64,000 nucleotides of DNA from Alphaproteobacteria bacterium (GCA_019245415.1 JAFARO010000010.1:1-64000), one strand, 5' to 3'. Shown: positions 35,443-44,347, counted from the stretch's first letter. Numbers and translations: made by a program. The notes: generated by a model not told the origin, from the sequence alone.

Positions 35443-36384
35443 ATGGGCAGGCGGCCCAAGCTCCTCATTGTCGTGCCGTCAGGTCTGGCCCCGCTGTGGG
35501 AGCCGTGGCTGCGCGAAGGTCCGTTCGACACGCTGGTGCATGAGCGCGATGCGTATCGGCGCGAGGGCATCGATTACGTGCTGAGCTTTCGCCCGCCCCA
35601 CGGGTTCCTCGCCACGCTTCCCAATCTGAAGACCGTCTTCTCGCTCGGCGCCGGGATCGATGCCTTTCTTGCCGATCCCGCCTTGCCCAAGACCGTTCCG
35701 CTGGTGCGCTTCGTCGATCCCCAGCTTTCGACCGAGATGGCGCAATACGTCGTGATGCACATCCTGCTGCAGCACCGCAGCCAGCGCGAGTTCGACACGG
35801 CGCAAGCCGAGCACCGCTGGGCGCAACGCCTGCTCGCGCGCAAGACGTCCGACACGCGCATCGGCATCCTCGGCCTTGGCGAAATCGGCACGATGGCTGC
35901 AGAGCGCTTGCGCGATCTGGGTTTCGCCGTTGCCGGCTGGAGCAGGTCTGCCAAAACCGTCGCGGGCGTCGAAAGCTTCGCGGGCGAAGAGGGCTTTGCG
36001 CCGTTCCTGGCGCGCAGCGACTACCTTGTCTGCCTCTTGCCGCTGACGGATGAAACGCGCGGCATCTTGAATGCGAAGACTTTCGCTCTGCTGCCGAAGG
36101 GCGCCTATGTGATCAACGTGGCGCGCGGCGGCCATCTGGCGGAAAGCGAGCTGATCGCGGCGCTGGATAGCGGTCAGCTCTCGGGCGCCACGCTGGACGT
36201 CTTTGCGACCGAGCCGCTGCCGCCCGAGGATCCGCTCTGGGCCCATCCCAAGGTGACCGTCACGCCGCATATCGCGGCCATCTCCGATCCCGCCGTCGCG
36301 GCTCGGTTCGTCATCGAGGGTGTCGCCCGCGCCGAGCGCGGCGAACGCGATCCGTACACGGTGGATTGGGGCAGAGGGTACTGA
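35443..36384 (+). CDS. ghrA: Glyoxylate/hydroxypyruvate reductase A-like dehydrogenase
   Basis: 313 aa (E. coli GhrA 312). D-2-hydroxyacid dehydrogenase fold with NAD(P) motif GILGLGEIGTMAAERL and catalytic Arg in NVARGGHL, Glu in TEPLPPEDPLW and His in VTPHIAA. The N-terminus WEPWLREGPFDTLV fits the GhrA subgroup. ATG 35443 is used; an upstream TTG at 35437 is possible. The substrate assignment is by similarity only. Confidence 0.85.
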   Translation: MGRRPKLLIVVPSGLAPLWEPWLREGPFDTLVHERDAYRREGIDYVLSFRPPHGFLATLPNLKTVFSLGAGIDAFLADPALPKTVPLVRFVDPQLSTEMAQYVVMHILLQHRSQREFDTAQAEHRWAQRLLARKTSDTRIGILGLGEIGTMAAERLRDLGFAVAGWSRSAKTVAGVESFAGEEGFAPFLARSDYLVCLLPLTDETRGILNAKTFALLPKGAYVINVARGGHLAESELIAALDSGQLSGATLDVFATEPLPPEDPLWAHPKVTVTPHIAAISDPAVAARFVIEGVARAERGERDPYTVDWGRGY

Positions 36385-36388
36385 ACCG

Positions 36389-37765
36389 CTACCGTCCGTA
36401 GCGCTCCTTGAGCAGAGCATAGAGAGCGCGCGCCGCATTGGCTTCGGCGCCTTTGGGCCGGCCGGGCTTGGGCCGGTCCGTCCAAGCCGCGATATCGAAA
36501 TGCGCCCAGCTCTTGGTATTGGAGACGAAGCGATTGAGGAACAGGGCCGCCGTGATCGCGCCGGCATAGGCGTAGTCGGGGTTGTTGTTGAGATCGGCGA
36601 TCTGGCTGGAAAGTGCGCTTTCGTAGCCGCGCCAGAGCGGAAGCCGCCACACCGGGTCCTGAGTCTCGCGCGAATGGCGCATCAGATCGGCCGCCAGACT
36701 CTCGTCGTCCGTGAAGAAGGGTGGCAGCTCGAAGCCGGTAGCGACGCGCGCGGCGCCCGTCAGTGTCGCGATATCGATGAGAAGCTCGGGTGCTTCGCTG
36801 TCAGCTTCCGCAAGCGCATCGGCCAAGACCAGCCGCCCTTCGGCATCGGTATTGCCGATCTCGACCGTCAGTCCCTTACGGCTCTTGAATACGTCGCTTG
36901 GCCGGTAGGCGGTGCCGGAAACGGAATTCTCGACCGCCGGGATCAGCACGCGCAGCCTAAGGTTCAGCTTCGCGCTCATGGCCATGCTGGCGACGCCAAG
37001 TACCGTTGCCGCACCACCCATGTCCTTTTTCATCGACAGCATGCCGGACGAGGGCTTCAGATCGTAGCCTCCCGTGTCGAAGCAGACGCCTTTGCCGACC
37101 AGCGTGACTTTGGGCGCGCTTTCATTTCCCCAGGTGAAATCGATCAAGCGCGGGGCACGCGCCGAACCGCGACCGACAGCGTGGATGAGCGGGTAGTTGG
37201 ACTTCAGAAGCGCCTCGCCGACGATCACCGAGACCTTCGCGCCATGGGATTTTGCGAGTGCGATTGCGGCATCGGCCAGCTCCTGCGGGCCCATGTCGTT
37301 CGGAGGCGTGTTGATCAGATCGCGGGCAAGGAACAGGCCCTGTGCGACCCGGCTGATCTCCGCGCCGTCGGCGCCATCCGGCAGGACCAGCCGCATGGCC
37401 TTGGCCTTGGGCTTCCTGTAGCGCGCGAATTCATAGCTGCCCAGGGCCCAAGCCAGCGCGGCGGCGCTCCCGGCCTGCATTTCGGGCACGTCGCCCAGCC
37501 TGTAGGTACCCGCGGGCAGCGAAGCTGGAAACGCCGCGAGCGCAAGCTTGTCGTCTCCCTTGCCGAGGCCGAGGACGGCGACGGAGAGGCTTCCATCCGC
37601 GCCGGCGATCAGTTGGACCTCTCCCTCCTTGGCAGTAAAGCCCGCGCCTTTCAGGAAGCGGGCTTCGCGCTTGGGCCGCGTCGCCAGCCAGCGGGCAAGC
37701 GCGGCGGCCGTGACCGCATGCAGCGGCACGGCGTCCCGTGCATTCCTCGCAAAGCTCACCTGCAT
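36389..37765 (-). CDS. Leucyl aminopeptidase family (M17) protein
   Basis: 458 aa. Two-metal aminopeptidase: GVCFDTGGYDLKPSSGML and KKDMGGAATVLG, the M17 signature NTDAEGRLVLADAL, and DIATLTGAARVATG. The N-terminal domain is divergent and shorter than PepA. ATG 37765 is taken as the start, where homology begins. Convergent with the reductase gene (4 bases between stops) and divergent from the GST gene. Confidence 0.92.
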   Translation of the reverse strand: MQVSFARNARDAVPLHAVTAAALARWLATRPKREARFLKGAGFTAKEGEVQLIAGADGSLSVAVLGLGKGDDKLALAAFPASLPAGTYRLGDVPEMQAGSAAALAWALGSYEFARYRKPKAKAMRLVLPDGADGAEISRVAQGLFLARDLINTPPNDMGPQELADAAIALAKSHGAKVSVIVGEALLKSNYPLIHAVGRGSARAPRLIDFTWGNESAPKVTLVGKGVCFDTGGYDLKPSSGMLSMKKDMGGAATVLGVASMAMSAKLNLRLRVLIPAVENSVSGTAYRPSDVFKSRKGLTVEIGNTDAEGRLVLADALAEADSEAPELLIDIATLTGAARVATGFELPPFFTDDESLAADLMRHSRETQDPVWRLPLWRGYESALSSQIADLNNNPDYAYAGAITAALFLNRFVSNTKSWAHFDIAAWTDRPKPGRPKGAEANAARALYALLKERYGR

Positions 37766-37833
37766 CGATCGATCTGCCTTTTTGGCCGGCGCAACTCTAG
37801 AAACCAGCTTCGCCGCCTGCAACGGGGACAGCC

Positions 37834-38484
37834 ATGGACACGCGCTACACGCTGATTGTCGGCACCAAGGACTGGTCGAGTTGGAGCCTCCGGCCCTGGC
37901 TCGCCATGCGCCATTCAAGCATCGCGTTTGAGGAAGAGCTGGTGCATTTGCGGCGGGGGACCACACCGGAGATCCTGAAGTTTTCGCCGTCCGGGCGCGT
38001 GCCTGCGCTCGTCATCGAAGAGGACGGCAGACGGGCGCTCATCTGGGACAGCCTCGCGATATGTGAAACCATCGCAGAGCGGCATCCACAAGCAAGGCTC
38101 TGGCCCGATGACGCGCTGATCCGCGCGGAGGCGCGCTCCTATTGCGCGGAAATGCATTCCGGCTTTGCCGACCTGCGTGAGCAACTGTCGATGGACTTCG
38201 CGCGCAAACTGCCGACGCCGCCGCTGCGCGAGGCGACGAAGGCGCAGATCGCGCGCATCCAACAGGCTTGGGCTGCGGCGCTCACGCGCCACGGCGGACC
38301 CTTCCTGTTCGGCCGCTTTTCGATCGCGGACTGCATGTATGCGCCGGTGGTATCGCGCTTCGGAACCTACGGCATCGCTCTGGACGCGGAGCTCGCAGGA
38401 TACGCAGAGCGGATGATGGCGCTGCCCGCCATGCAGGAGTGGGGGAAAGCGGCAAAAGCGGAGGTCGACGCCGGTTTGGCTTAG
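37834..38484 (+). CDS. Glutathione S-transferase family protein
   Basis: 216 aa. Thioredoxin-like N-domain with VGTKDWSSWSLRPWLAM (catalytic Ser region), the cis-Pro in GRVPALVIE and the glutathione-binding DSLAICETIAERHP. The C-domain is helical and ends in the N-capping box FSIADCMYAPV. Likely cytoplasmic conjugation or detoxification; substrate unknown. Confidence 0.9.
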   Translation: MDTRYTLIVGTKDWSSWSLRPWLAMRHSSIAFEEELVHLRRGTTPEILKFSPSGRVPALVIEEDGRRALIWDSLAICETIAERHPQARLWPDDALIRAEARSYCAEMHSGFADLREQLSMDFARKLPTPPLREATKAQIARIQQAWAAALTRHGGPFLFGRFSIADCMYAPVVSRFGTYGIALDAELAGYAERMMALPAMQEWGKAAKAEVDAGLA

Positions 38485-38493
38485 AGAACTCGC

Positions 38494-39027
38494 CTAGTGT
38501 TGAGTGGCGGCGACGCTGGCCGCCTTCACCGCCTGGTCCTGATGCGACGCGACCGAGCCCGTGGTTTCGTCGAAAAAGGCCTTCTGGTCCCCCGGCAGCG
38601 GATTGGCCTCGCAATGCGCCAGTGTGCAGGCGTAGTTGAATTGCGCGGCACCCTTGTTCAAAGTCACCACCCCACCGGCGCGATTGGCGACGCTTATCTG
38701 GCGGTTGGCGACCGTCTGGCTCTGCGGACCGAGAGCGACGAGATTGGTGACGCCGAAGGTCTTGCCGAGAACAAAGGCATGATGCGGATCGATCACGGTC
38801 GCGTCCGCGATCGTGGGATTGCCCACGAACACCGTGGCCACCGGCTGCTCGAAAGTGATCACGCGCACCTCGTCCATGCTGACTCCGATGCCCGCACTCT
38901 TTTGAGCCATCGCGTGGCGCAGGGCCGTCTTGTGATGAGCCTTGAGATGCGGCTTCGCCGCGGCAGAAAGCGGCGCGGCGGCCACGACCAGAACGGTGGC
39001 GGAGAGAAGAAATGTGCAGAGGCGCAT
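38494..39027 (-). CDS. Stand-alone pilus-secretin N-domain protein
   Basis: 177 aa with signal peptide (1-23, ending SAAA). The core, ITFEQPVATVFVGNPTIADA to LGKTFGVTNLVALG, matches the secretin/CpaC N-terminal domain (T2SS-T3SS_pil_N-type); cpaC in this window has the same pattern at its own N-terminus (VVQLDADARDVLVSNPEIVDA). No secretin pore domain follows. It lies at the edge of the Tad pilus island and may bind periplasmic parts of the machine (inference). Confidence 0.75.
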   Translation of the reverse strand: MRLCTFLLSATVLVVAAAPLSAAAKPHLKAHHKTALRHAMAQKSAGIGVSMDEVRVITFEQPVATVFVGNPTIADATVIDPHHAFVLGKTFGVTNLVALGPQSQTVANRQISVANRAGGVVTLNKGAAQFNYACTLAHCEANPLPGDQKAFFDETTGSVASHQDQAVKAASVAATQH

Positions 39028-39088
39028 GAGCCGAAAGTCCCTGGGAATTCCGCGCTTTCAGGCTAACCGCCGCGGCGTGAAGGAACGC

Positions 39089-40483
39089 TTAACGGTTTCG
39101 CACATGGACGACCGCGATGGCGTCGGTGCTGAGCCGGTGCCAGCCGGGCATCAGGTCAAGCATCGCCACCGCAGGTGAAGACGGGGGCAAGATCGTCCAG
39201 GCAACGCGATAGCGGGCCAGCGCCTGCGCCAGAGCTTTCGGATCCGGCGCCATGATCCGCGCGTAGTTCGCGAGGAACCTGTCGCCATAGAGCTCGGCGC
39301 GGCTGTCGATGAACGGTCTGACGCCTTCGAAGATGAGATAGCCTCCGAAGCCGTAATCGTTCAGGACGGGCTGACCGCGCAGAGCTTGGGGCACCCGCGC
39401 CAGGGCATGGTCGGGCGTCACCAGCGCGCCGCCATAGGGCAGTGGGAGAGACAACCGGAAGGCAGCGAGGCCGGCCATAGCAAGCGAAAACAGCGCACCT
39501 GGTCGCAGTTCGATCGGCACACTCGACATTGGCAAATCCGCCAACGCCTTTGATACCGGCCCTGCGAGCAACAGCGGTACGACTGCGGCAAACAGGATCA
39601 CATGGCGTTCATGCGCGAGTGCGAGATGCAGGAAAAGAAGCGTCATCAGCAAGCGCGGCACAGGAATGCGCGCGCCGCGGCTCAAGAGCACATAGGCTCC
39701 GCCGATCAGTACCGCTTCGAACGGCGCCAGCGTCGAAAAATCGGCCGGGCCCCACTCGCCGATATGCGAAAGTTGCGTCAGCGACAGCAGACGGAATGGA
39801 AACAGCAAGCCTTCCAAGCCGTGCGGATTGATGAGCGCGGCGGCCAAGCTGGCAACTCCGAATCCGGCCCAGCGCAGTATCGTCGCGCGTTTGTCTCGCT
39901 CTTCCACCACTGCCTCCACCGCGAAGGCCGCCAACAGCAGGAATCCGATGGCGAAGCCCCCATGCAGATTGACCCACAAGGTCATGATCGCGGCGGATTG
40001 CCAGCGGGGTGCGCGATGTTGCGCCCGGGCGAGAACGAGCTCGGTTGTCCAGAGCACGACCAGCGGCAGGGCGAGCAGATGCGGCCGTGCAAGCAAGCTG
40101 GGCGCCATGCAGGCAAGGGCGAGCATGCTGACAGCCAAGCTTGCCAGGCCGCCGAACCAGCGGCGCAAATTGATGAACATCAGAAACGCAGTCAGCGAGA
40201 ACGCGCCGGCAAAGAGCACCTGGACGCCGCCCCAACCCCCTGCGCGCCAGGCGAGCGCCATGACGATCTCGCTCAGCCATTCATGCGCCGTCCACGGCGC
40301 GCCGGAAAAGGTGTAGGAAAACGGATCGCGCGCGATCAGGGCACCGTCGGAGAGCATTCTAAGTCCCGCCGCGACATGCCAATACGTATCGCCGTCGTTG
40401 AAGATTTGCGGCGCAAAGAGAAGCGCCGCGAACGCCACGAGCGCGACGAGCCACGGCAGGAAGCGGTCAATCGGCATGCTCAT
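39089..40483 (-). CDS. Polytopic membrane protein, GT-C-like, function unknown
   Basis: 464 aa with about ten TM helices. The N-terminal motif FNDGDTYWHVAAGLRML followed by DPFSYTFSG and HEWLSEI resembles GT-C type membrane glycosyltransferases; the C-terminal part has NDYGFGGYLIFEGVRPFIDS and ELYGDRF, conserved in a broad uncharacterised family. ATG 40483 (MSM) or 40477 are both possible. Sits divergently from the Flp pilin genes, with 237 bases between; a role in pilus glycosylation is only a guess. Confidence 0.75.
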   Translation of the reverse strand: MSMPIDRFLPWLVALVAFAALLFAPQIFNDGDTYWHVAAGLRMLSDGALIARDPFSYTFSGAPWTAHEWLSEIVMALAWRAGGWGGVQVLFAGAFSLTAFLMFINLRRWFGGLASLAVSMLALACMAPSLLARPHLLALPLVVLWTTELVLARAQHRAPRWQSAAIMTLWVNLHGGFAIGFLLLAAFAVEAVVEERDKRATILRWAGFGVASLAAALINPHGLEGLLFPFRLLSLTQLSHIGEWGPADFSTLAPFEAVLIGGAYVLLSRGARIPVPRLLMTLLFLHLALAHERHVILFAAVVPLLLAGPVSKALADLPMSSVPIELRPGALFSLAMAGLAAFRLSLPLPYGGALVTPDHALARVPQALRGQPVLNDYGFGGYLIFEGVRPFIDSRAELYGDRFLANYARIMAPDPKALAQALARYRVAWTILPPSSPAVAMLDLMPGWHRLSTDAIAVVHVRNR

Positions 40484-40613
40484 TCGGCTCGGTGTTTTCC
40501 GGGAGTCTTCGCGAGTACGGTTAAGAAATCGGCAATGGCGAAGTCCGACCTTCGCAGAATGTCGCTATTTCGTGCCGACCCGGCACAACGTCTCTCATCC
40601 GCCGTTCCGCGAC

Positions 40614-40628
40614 TTAAGGCGTCGTTAA
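40614..40628. promoter_or_regulatory. CtrA-type box upstream of the first Flp pilin
   Basis: TTAA-GGCGTCG-TTAA, exact TTAA-N7-TTAA palindrome, 93 bases before the pilin start. In Caulobacter, CtrA activates pilA; here the same control is inferred. Confidence 0.6.
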
Positions 40629-40720
40629 GCGCGCGCGCCTTAGGGTATCCGCATAGTCCGGGGGTGCCTCACAGGGACGCCGACCGGGCATCCTAGGGTG
40701 TCAAAAAGCGGAGGCTAACA

Positions 40721-40882
40721 ATGACCCTTTTTTCTCGCTTCGTCCGGGACGAGTCGGGCGCGACGGCGATCGAATACGGTCTGATCGCGGCGTTGATCGC
40801 CGTGGTGGTGATCGGTGCGGTGACCGCGGTCGGTACCAAGCTGTCGGGCACGTTCAACACGGTCGCGGGCAGCGTGAAGTAA
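40721..40882 (+). CDS. Flp family type IVb pilin, copy 1
   Basis: 53 aa major pilin. The short leader MTLFSRFVRDESG is followed by ATAIEYGLIAALIAVVVIG, matching the Flp prepilin motif G/XXXXEY: cleavage is expected after Gly13, leaving Glu+5 and Tyr+6. The rest is the hydrophobic spine plus a short tail ending AGSVK. SD is GGAGG. Too short for many gene finders. A strong hairpin follows the gene. Confidence 0.93.
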   Translation: MTLFSRFVRDESGATAIEYGLIAALIAVVVIGAVTAVGTKLSGTFNTVAGSVK

Positions 40883-40905
40883 GATCCTCAGACCGGATCT
40901 TCGGC

Positions 40906-40933
40906 AACGGCCGCTCCAACCGGAGCGGCCGTT
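40906..40933 (+). terminator. Hairpin after Flp pilin copy 1
   Basis: 12-bp perfect stem AACGGCCGCTCC / GGAGCGGCCGTT with a 4-base loop, followed by GGCATTTCC. It would end most transcripts, giving pilin in excess over the assembly genes. Confidence 0.75.
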
Positions 40934-41006
40934 GGCATTTCCAAGCACGGATGGTTGGCTTCGGTGACGCTGCATTTGCGGTTGTCCAAAAAACGTCGCG
41001 CCCAGC

Positions 41007-41021
41007 TTAAGCAGCTGTTAG
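41007..41021. promoter_or_regulatory. CtrA-type box upstream of the second Flp pilin
   Basis: TTAA-GCAGCTG-TTAG, one mismatch to TTAA-N7-TTAA, 73 bases before the pilin start. The spacing to the gene is close to that of the first pilin. Confidence 0.45.
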
Positions 41022-41093
41022 CAACCGCCGCGCTAGGCTTTCCGCATGTCCGGCCGAAGCGCCGGATTCGGGGTGCGACAGTTGGAGACTTCC

Positions 41094-41258
41094 ATGACCA
41101 AATTGCTTTCGACTTTCATGCGCGACGAATCCGGCGCGACGGCGATCGAATATGGCTTGATCGCCGCGCTGATCGCGGTGGTGGTGATCGGCGCCGTGAC
41201 CGCGGTGGGTACCGGCCTTTCCGGCACGTTCAGCTCCGTGGCCGGCAGCGTGAAGTAG
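41094..41258 (+). CDS. Flp family type IVb pilin, copy 2
   Basis: 54 aa, a near copy of the first pilin: leader MTKLLSTFMRDESG, then ATAIEYGLIAALIAVVVIG and a tail ending AGSVK. Changes are in the leader and in TGLSGTFSSVAG. Expected cleavage after Gly14. Start ATG 41094 with GGAG upstream. Followed by its own hairpin and then cpaA. Confidence 0.93.
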   Translation: MTKLLSTFMRDESGATAIEYGLIAALIAVVVIGAVTAVGTGLSGTFSSVAGSVK

Positions 41259-41285
41259 GATTCGACCGCCCGACGGCGTTCGCGG

Positions 41286-41308
41286 ACGGCCGCTTCTTAA
41301 GCGGCCGT
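41286..41308 (+). terminator. Hairpin after Flp pilin copy 2
   Basis: 10-bp perfect stem ACGGCCGCTT / AAGCGGCCGT with a CTT loop, then TCGCATTTTC. It lies 27 bases before cpaA, so partial read-through may set the ratio of pilin to machinery. Confidence 0.7.
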
Positions 41309-41334
41309 TCGCATTTTCAGAGCGAGATTTGGCC

Positions 41335-41841
41335 ATGATCGCGGAGATGTTGCTCCTTGTCGCCGTTCCCGCCCTGCTGGCGCTTGCCGCGGGCTGGGAC
41401 GTGGCGAGCTTCACGATCCCAAACGCGATACCCCTCGCCCTTCTGGCCGCCTTCGCCATGTTCGTGTTCGCCGTTCCGCTCGCGCCGGCGACGGCAGGAT
41501 TGCATCTGGGGGCAGGCGCCGTTGGGCTGGCCGCCGGTTTTGCACTCTTCGCGGCCGGATTGATTGGTGGCGGCGACGCCAAGCTGTTTGCGGCAGCCGC
41601 TCTCTGGCTCGGTTTTCGCGACCTCGTCGATTTCGCGCTTTGGTCGTCGCTGTTTGGCGGCGCCCTCGCGCTCGCGGTCCTGGGGCTTCGCACATTGGTG
41701 CTTCCCGCAACACTTGCGACGCAAGGCTGGCTGGTGCGCCTGCATGACGCCAAGTCCGGAATTCCTTATGGCGTGGCGCTGGCCGGCGGCGCGCTGATGA
41801 CGCTTCCGAATGCGGATGTCTATCGCTTTCTCGGCGCTTGA
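41335..41841 (+). CDS. cpaA: Prepilin peptidase CpaA
   Basis: 168 aa type IV (A24) aspartic peptidase that trims the Flp pilins and TadE/F pseudopilins. About five TM helices; the catalytic Asp residues are in AGWDVASFTIPN and in GGGDAKLF (the GxGD motif). ATG 41335 rather than a TTG at 41329. No methyltransferase domain, as expected for the Tad form. Confidence 0.93.
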   Translation: MIAEMLLLVAVPALLALAAGWDVASFTIPNAIPLALLAAFAMFVFAVPLAPATAGLHLGAGAVGLAAGFALFAAGLIGGGDAKLFAAAALWLGFRDLVDFALWSSLFGGALALAVLGLRTLVLPATLATQGWLVRLHDAKSGIPYGVALAGGALMTLPNADVYRFLGA

Positions 41842-41877
41842 GAATCCGATTTCGTGGAGAAATTCCGCAGCCTCCTC

Positions 41878-41892
41878 TTAAGCATTTTCTAA
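41878..41892. promoter_or_regulatory. Weak CtrA-like box upstream of cpaB
   Basis: TTAA-GCATTTT-CTAA, one mismatch, 41 bases before cpaB. It is AT-rich and could also be part of a promoter; less convincing than the pilin boxes. Confidence 0.25.
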
Positions 41893-41932
41893 AGGGTTCC
41901 GTGCTCGTATCGGGGCTCAAAGGAGCCTTTCG

Positions 41933-42766
41933 ATGAACACGTCGCGTTTGGTCGTTCTGGGCCTCGCAGCATTGGCGGCTGGCGGCGCCGCATTTCTCGC
42001 GCGCGGGCTTCTGGGCGGTGGCACGCAGAAAGCGGGAGCCGTGATCGTTCCGCCGCCGGTCGCCACCGCTCAGGTGCTGGTCGCCTCGGCCGATCTGACG
42101 CCAGGCCGCGCCGTGACGCCGGACCAGGTGCGCTGGCAGAACTGGCCAAAGAACGATGTCGACCCCGGTTTCATCACGGCCGCGAACAATCCCAATATCG
42201 CCGATATCGTGAAGGGCACCGTCGTCCGCAGCCCGGTGGTCGCAGGCGAGCCGTTGACGCCCTTGAAGATCGTGCATGCCGACCAAGCCGGCCTGATGTC
42301 GGCGACGCTCACGCCGGGCATGCGCGCGGTCTCGATCCCAGTCTCCATCGCCTCACTCGCGGGCGGATTCATCCAGCCCAACGACCATGTCGATATCGTG
42401 CTGACCTCGCAGGTGGGTGAGGCCAGCAAGCGCTATCGCGCCACCACCATCCTGCGCAACGTGCGAGTGCTGGCGATAGACCAGGCCTTCGACAATTCCA
42501 AGAACCAAAAGCCCGTCTCCGACGTAAAGACCGCGACTCTCGAGCTGACGCCGCAGCAGGCCGAGCGCGTTACCCGCGCGCAGGCCAGCGGCACGCTCTC
42601 GCTTTCGCTGCGCTCGATGGTGGAGCAGGTCGCCGACGGCCAGGGACGCGTCGCAGCGGCACGCGCCCGCTACAACAGTGAAAACAGCGAGAGCAGCAGC
42701 GGCGGCGAAGTTTCTGTGATCCGCTACGGCGTGCTCAAGCCGGACTCGTCAGCCGGAGGCGAATAG
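41933..42766 (+). CDS. cpaB: Flp pilus assembly protein CpaB
   Basis: 277 aa periplasmic protein (RcpC/CpaB). N-terminal TM helix (5-25), then an SAF domain (ATAQVLVASADLTPGRAVTPDQ) and the conserved LTPGMRAVSIPVS and DHVDIVLTS. Thought to support the secretin or bind peptidoglycan. SD is AAGGAGCC. Ends two bases before cpaC. Confidence 0.93.
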   Translation: MNTSRLVVLGLAALAAGGAAFLARGLLGGGTQKAGAVIVPPPVATAQVLVASADLTPGRAVTPDQVRWQNWPKNDVDPGFITAANNPNIADIVKGTVVRSPVVAGEPLTPLKIVHADQAGLMSATLTPGMRAVSIPVSIASLAGGFIQPNDHVDIVLTSQVGEASKRYRATTILRNVRVLAIDQAFDNSKNQKPVSDVKTATLELTPQQAERVTRAQASGTLSLSLRSMVEQVADGQGRVAAARARYNSENSESSSGGEVSVIRYGVLKPDSSAGGE

Positions 42767-42768
42767 CG

Positions 42769-44334
42769 ATGCGCAAGTCGTTTTTGATCGCGATTCTTCT
42801 GGGCCTCTCGGCCGGCGGCGCGTCGGCGCACCAACCGTTGCCGCCGCAGCCGCAGGACGATTCGAACCCCCGCGTCGTCAACGTTTCGATCCACGACCCA
42901 TCCAAGGCGAGCCGCAGGATCGCGCTCGGCCTGAACAAGGCGACCGTCGTGCAACTCGACGCCGATGCGCGTGACGTGCTCGTCTCCAACCCGGAGATCG
43001 TCGATGCGGTCGTGCGCACGCCGCGACGCATTTTCCTGCTCGCCATGAAAACCGGTCAGACCAACGCTTTCTTCTTCGATGGCGCCGGACATCAGATCCT
43101 TTCGCTCGATATACGCGTGGAAAAGGATACGGGCGATCTGGGCTCGATGATTCACGCCAACATCCCCGGCTCCAACATCAAGGTGTCAGGCCTCAACGAC
43201 AACATCGTGCTCACCGGCAATGTCGCGAGCGCCCAGGATTCGACGCGCGCGCAGGACCTCGCCGCGCGTTTCGCCGGCGATCCGGCCAAGGTCGTCAACA
43301 TGCTCTCGATCGCCGGGGGCGAGCAGGTGATGCTCAAGGTTCGCGTCGCCGAGATGGACCGCAACATCGCCAAGCAGTTCGGCGTCAACATGGCCGAAGC
43401 GGCGACGGTGGCCGGCGTGCCGATCGTGGCCTCGACCGGCAACCAGTTCGGGCTCGTCGGCCATGCGCTGAGCGATGCCTCCGGCGCCCAATTCGGCGCC
43501 ACCTGCGCCCAGAGCGCCATTCCCGACTATCTCAAGCAAACCATCATCTCCAGCCCCGCCTTGGGTCCATCGGGCACGCTGATCGAGAAGGTGCAGCCCT
43601 GTTTCAGCCCCAACAATGTGCAAGGTGTGCTGCAGGCGCTGGACCAGATCGGCCTGGTGCACATCCTGGCCGAGCCGAACCTGACCGCGGTTTCCGGCGA
43701 GACCGCACGCTTCCTCGCGGGTGGCGAATTCCCGGTCCCATCGGGCCGCGACAACCAGGGCAACGTCTCCGTCCAGTTCAAGGACTTCGGCGTGGGGCTG
43801 TCGTTCACGCCGGTTGTGCTGAGCCCCGGCCGCATCTCGTTGCAGATCTCGACCGAGGTGAGCGAGCTTTCGAACACCGGCGCCTTCACCCTCAATACCA
43901 CCTCTACGACCGATCCCACGACCGGCGTCACCACCACGACGCCGGGGCTGACGATCCCCGCGCTGTCGGTGCGCCGCGCGCAGACGACAGTCGAGCTGCC
44001 GTCGGGCGGCAGCTTCGCCATTGCCGGGCTCATGCAACACACGACGAAGCAGGTGCTGGAGCAATTTCCAGGTATCGGCAACATGCCGGTTCTGGGCGCG
44101 CTGTTCCGCAGCCGTGACTTCCAGAACAACGAAACCGAACTCGTGGTGCTGGTCAGCGCCTATCTCGTCAATCCCACGACGGAAGCGAAATTGTCCGCCC
44201 CCACCGACGGCTATCAGTTGCCCACCGACCCGGAGACGATCCTGTTTGGTCATCTGAACGCCGTCTACAAGCGCGACTTGAGCGCGCAGAAGCAGGCCGG
44301 CGGCGGCGCGCCGGTCGGCTACATCGTGGAATAG
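42769..44334 (+). CDS. cpaC: Outer membrane secretin CpaC
   Basis: 521 aa. Signal peptide (1-21), pilus N-domain (VVQLDADARDVLVSNPEIVDA), a BON-like segment (KVSGLNDNIVLTGNV), then the secretin core from about 170 with AEPNLTAVSGETARFLAGGEFPVP split over the lip, and the secretin C-motif VGLSFTPVVLSPGRISLQI. Forms the outer membrane gate for the Flp pilus. Confidence 0.95.
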   Translation: MRKSFLIAILLGLSAGGASAHQPLPPQPQDDSNPRVVNVSIHDPSKASRRIALGLNKATVVQLDADARDVLVSNPEIVDAVVRTPRRIFLLAMKTGQTNAFFFDGAGHQILSLDIRVEKDTGDLGSMIHANIPGSNIKVSGLNDNIVLTGNVASAQDSTRAQDLAARFAGDPAKVVNMLSIAGGEQVMLKVRVAEMDRNIAKQFGVNMAEAATVAGVPIVASTGNQFGLVGHALSDASGAQFGATCAQSAIPDYLKQTIISSPALGPSGTLIEKVQPCFSPNNVQGVLQALDQIGLVHILAEPNLTAVSGETARFLAGGEFPVPSGRDNQGNVSVQFKDFGVGLSFTPVVLSPGRISLQISTEVSELSNTGAFTLNTTSTTDPTTGVTTTTPGLTIPALSVRRAQTTVELPSGGSFAIAGLMQHTTKQVLEQFPGIGNMPVLGALFRSRDFQNNETELVVLVSAYLVNPTTEAKLSAPTDGYQLPTDPETILFGHLNAVYKRDLSAQKQAGGGAPVGYIVE

Positions 44335-44347
44335 AAGGAACAGCGCG

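Noticed and set aside
39602-40696. Long plus-strand open frame of 364 codons
   Set aside because: It is antisense to the polytopic membrane protein, very Arg/Gln-rich, and without any recognisable domain; a high-GC shadow frame.
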